From Microcaldota archaeon (lineage in GTDB: Archaea > Micrarchaeota > Micrarchaeia > Micrarchaeales > CABMGC01), in contig DAIDLJ010000007.1 in assembly GCA_027449585.1 (NCBI GenBank), positions 1-31,712 on the forward strand: a stretch of 31,712 nucleotides of DNA, in the 5' to 3' direction. Under the pieces are notes generated by a model. The model was not told the DNA's origin, did not search any database, and saw nothing but the letters and a program-made list of their open reading frames with translations. The translations under genes and the position numbers were made by a program. Position 1 is the first letter of the stretch. Each line of letters begins with the position of its first letter. Below are positions 30,317 through 31,712 of this stretch, in pieces.

Positions 30317-30724
30317 TTGCAAAAAAGAAAGGACCCTAAGGTATTTGGATTCGAGCTTCTGCTCGATTGCTATGGCTGCAAAGACGAGGTATGTGGGAAC
30401 CTGGAGCACTGCTACAGCTATCTGGACAAGCTGGTCGATTTCATAGGCATGAAAAAGCAGTCTCCTCCATCAATATTTAGGACGGATCGAAAATCCTTTC
30501 CTGACAAGGCAGGTCTTAGCGGCTGGGTGCCTTTGGCAGACTCCTCAATAGTGATCCACACCCTGTCCAAGAAGAATTACGTAAGCATAGATATATACAG
30601 CTGCAAGCCCTACAGTCAGGAAAAAGCGGTAGAATTTACAAGGCGCTACTTTGAGCCAAAGCGAATTGAGAGGCAGTTCATCCTTAGGGGCAAGCACTAC
30701 TTTGATTCATACGATAAGAGCTAA
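30317..30724 (+). CDS. AdoMet-decarboxylase-family (SpeD/SpeH-like) pyruvoyl enzyme
   Basis: 135 residues. The TTG at 30317 is five bases after GGTGA (30307-30311). The order VFGFELLLDCYGC, then SGWVPLADSSIVIHT, then YVSIDIYSC, then FILRGKHYF matches the short prokaryotic AdoMet decarboxylase, a self-cleaving enzyme that feeds spermidine synthesis. The three catalytic residues keep exact family spacing: Ser76 (future pyruvoyl), His81 (+5) and Cys96 (+20). But the usual Glu-Ser-His at cleavage reads Asp-Ser-Ser, so the residue before and the one after the nucleophile both differ. Crenarchaeal relatives with this fold are arginine decarboxylases, so the substrate may not be AdoMet. Extra cysteines (18, 21, 26, 32) crowd the N-terminus. 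It is the last gene of the transporter operon. Confidence 0.8.
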   Translation: MQKRKDPKVFGFELLLDCYGCKDEVCGNLEHCYSYLDKLVDFIGMKKQSPPSIFRTDRKSFPDKAGLSGWVPLADSSIVIHTLSKKNYVSIDIYSCKPYSQEKAVEFTRRYFEPKRIERQFILRGKHYFDSYDKS

Positions 30725-30897
30725 ACGCATACCGGGCTGCAGCCTCTTTTCTTGTGCGCGTGGCGCACTTGCCAAGTACTGCATTTGAAAGTAAGCAAAA
30801 GACGCCCTGGCCGAACTACTGCGGTTGTGTCCACAGCCCTACCCATTTCTATAGTTTCGTTTGTTTTGTTCATATTCTCATCTTGTTTGTATAGCAT
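30721..30897 (-). CDS. doubtful small ORF downstream of the edge gene
   Basis: 58 residues, starting at an ATG four bases after the stop of the minus-strand gene at 30902 and overlapping the end of the AdoMet-decarboxylase-like gene by four bases. It ends Cys-rich (KCSTWQ...KKRGCSPVCV). The tight spacing behind the upstream gene is the only support; no family is recognised, and it spans the GTGCGC/GCGCAC hairpin. Confidence 0.25.
   Translation of the reverse strand: MLYKQDENMNKTNETIEMGRAVDTTAVVRPGRLLLTFKCSTWQVRHAHKKRGCSPVCV
30754..30768. repeat. GTGCGC/GCGCAC hairpin between convergent genes
   Basis: A perfect 6-base stem with a GTG loop in the 178-base gap between the AdoMet-decarboxylase-like gene and the edge gene. 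It could serve as a structured mRNA end for either strand. Confidence 0.4.
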
Positions 30898-30901
30898 AAT
30901 T

Positions 30902-31711
30902 TCACCAATCCTTTGAAAGTGTCTTATTATCTAAGTCGCTGCCATCATCTACTGTCTCTAAAGCACGCTTTCTTACTTTACCTAGCCTGGTAGCTGACGC
31001 TTTCATACCTTTCTTGATTAATTGCGTTTCAAAATTAAACAATTCACTTCTATGCTTCTCTATAACTAATGCAACATCTAGCTTTCCGCTAGATACCTTC
31101 CAGACATCATTAAACAAGCTTTCCCACACCTTAGTCGGTCTTAAATCTTCCTTTAACTGTTCTATTAGCTCCTCTTCAAGTCCAATTATAGCCATTAAGT
31201 AAATGGCAGTTGTTTTTATCTGCACATTTAATTCATTTTCACTAGAGTTAAAGGAAGGGTTGCTCGGTATAGCATCTAATATCTCTAAAAAGGGTCGTTT
31301 ATTACTTATCCTAAACCAATTCTTCATGAGTTGGTCTTTCATAAACGATAGAATGCGAAATCGTAATTTTAAATCCTTTACAGATAGTTTGCCTGCAAGA
31401 TTGGCTAGTTGTTGCTCTGAAATGTTCGTTCTGTCTTTGTAAGCCTCCAATTCGTCAAGATACCTATTTATTTCAGCTACATTCTTAGAGCGTTTCAATG
31501 CACCCATCACATTATCCACATGCATTTTAAACGGGGTGTATTCCTTCAACGTTATATAAACTGCTTTTTTATTTGAATCTTCAATATTGTATTTCTTAAA
31601 GTCTGGATATTTTACAAGAAGCAATTTATCTTGAAGATGCTCCCTTAATCTTCTATCTACTGTAGCCTGGAAATGGTGAAGCCGTGATGGGAATGGACGG
31701 TTTGAAGACAT
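30902..31711 (-). CDS. unknown AT-rich gene at the right edge
   Basis: 269 residues from an ATG at 31709-31711; since the window ends one base later, the gene may begin further out. It is mostly helical and charged (EINRYLDELEAYKDRTNISE, ISEQQLANLAGKLSVKD), with no signal peptide or membrane helix. The end is basic (KKGMKASATRLGKVRKRALE). No family is recognised. It is clearly AT-richer than the genes before it, as accessory or recently acquired genes often are. It converges on the metal operon. Confidence 0.6.
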   Translation of the reverse strand: MSSNRPFPSRLHHFQATVDRRLREHLQDKLLLVKYPDFKKYNIEDSNKKAVYITLKEYTPFKMHVDNVMGALKRSKNVAEINRYLDELEAYKDRTNISEQQLANLAGKLSVKDLKLRFRILSFMKDQLMKNWFRISNKRPFLEILDAIPSNPSFNSSENELNVQIKTTAIYLMAIIGLEEELIEQLKEDLRPTKVWESLFNDVWKVSSGKLDVALVIEKHRSELFNFETQLIKKGMKASATRLGKVRKRALETVDDGSDLDNKTLSKDW

Positions 31712-31712
31712 T

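Noticed and set aside
1..31712. CRISPR arrays, tRNA or rRNA genes, and intact insertion sequences
   Set aside because: No regularly spaced repeats, no cloverleaf-type sequence and no complete transposase were seen in the intergenic gaps, all of which are short.

Overview
The window reads as archaeal chromosome, most likely from a DPANN-type lineage close to Micrarchaeota/ARMAN. That placement is inference from gene content and style, not from a marker gene. The archaeal signs are clear. Many starts sit about 25-30 bases downstream of a TATA element, as in leaderless transcripts. A KH-MBL-beta-CASP factor (aCPSF1/FttA type), a proteasome beta subunit, a stand-alone TRAM protein and an archaeal RqcH fragment are present. 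Ile ATA and Arg AGG/AGA codons are heavily used. I see no tRNA, rRNA or CRISPR array, and no gap over 300 bases lacks a gene.

Layout. 1-4400 holds a tiny membrane ORF, a stand-alone NFACT-R protein (the C-terminal half of RqcH), an unknown coiled-coil protein, and a divergent pair (inorganic pyrophosphatase and CTP synthase) sharing one symmetric TATA element. 4391-9046 is a surface-glycan locus: a Dpm1-like GT2, a translationally coupled polysaccharide flippase, and a divergent GT-C/YfhO-like membrane protein. 9116-12096 is an information/turnover block: TRAM protein, proteasome beta, FttA. 12216-16201 holds a coiled-coil protein with a C-terminal membrane hairpin, an alpha/alpha-barrel glycosidase, a PH/zinc-ribbon protein and an APC permease. 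16321-19662 holds two Na+/H+ antiporters (CPA1 and CPA2 types) flanking a small DUF1059 gene and what looks like a truncated transposase. 19712-24354 holds a HAD-GT4 fusion resembling sucrose-phosphate phosphatase plus sucrose-phosphate synthase, a secreted six-repeat kelch-like protein with twelve regularly placed cysteines, a thioesterase and a four-helix membrane protein.

24382-30724 is a metal-handling island and the most interesting part. A minus-strand operon encodes a 45-residue YHS protein, a 50-residue Cys/His protein and a copper-type P1B ATPase that carries a YHS domain instead of an HMA domain. The first two genes are very short and easily missed by length cut-offs. Beyond an aldo/keto reductase lies an HTH-ferritin-like fusion regulator, divergent from an atypical NRAMP-related transporter. 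Two adjacent perfect palindromes built from TGTTAA half-sites lie between them. The transporter is followed by a small one-helix protein and an AdoMet-decarboxylase-fold enzyme. I propose this as a metal-sensing and metal/polyamine-balance module; the function is inference.

The right edge (30902-31711) is an AT-richer gene of unknown function, probably accessory. Starts fall into two classes: leaderless ATG/GTG genes set by TATA spacing, and metal-island genes with a GGTGA-type ribosome site, sometimes using TTG.
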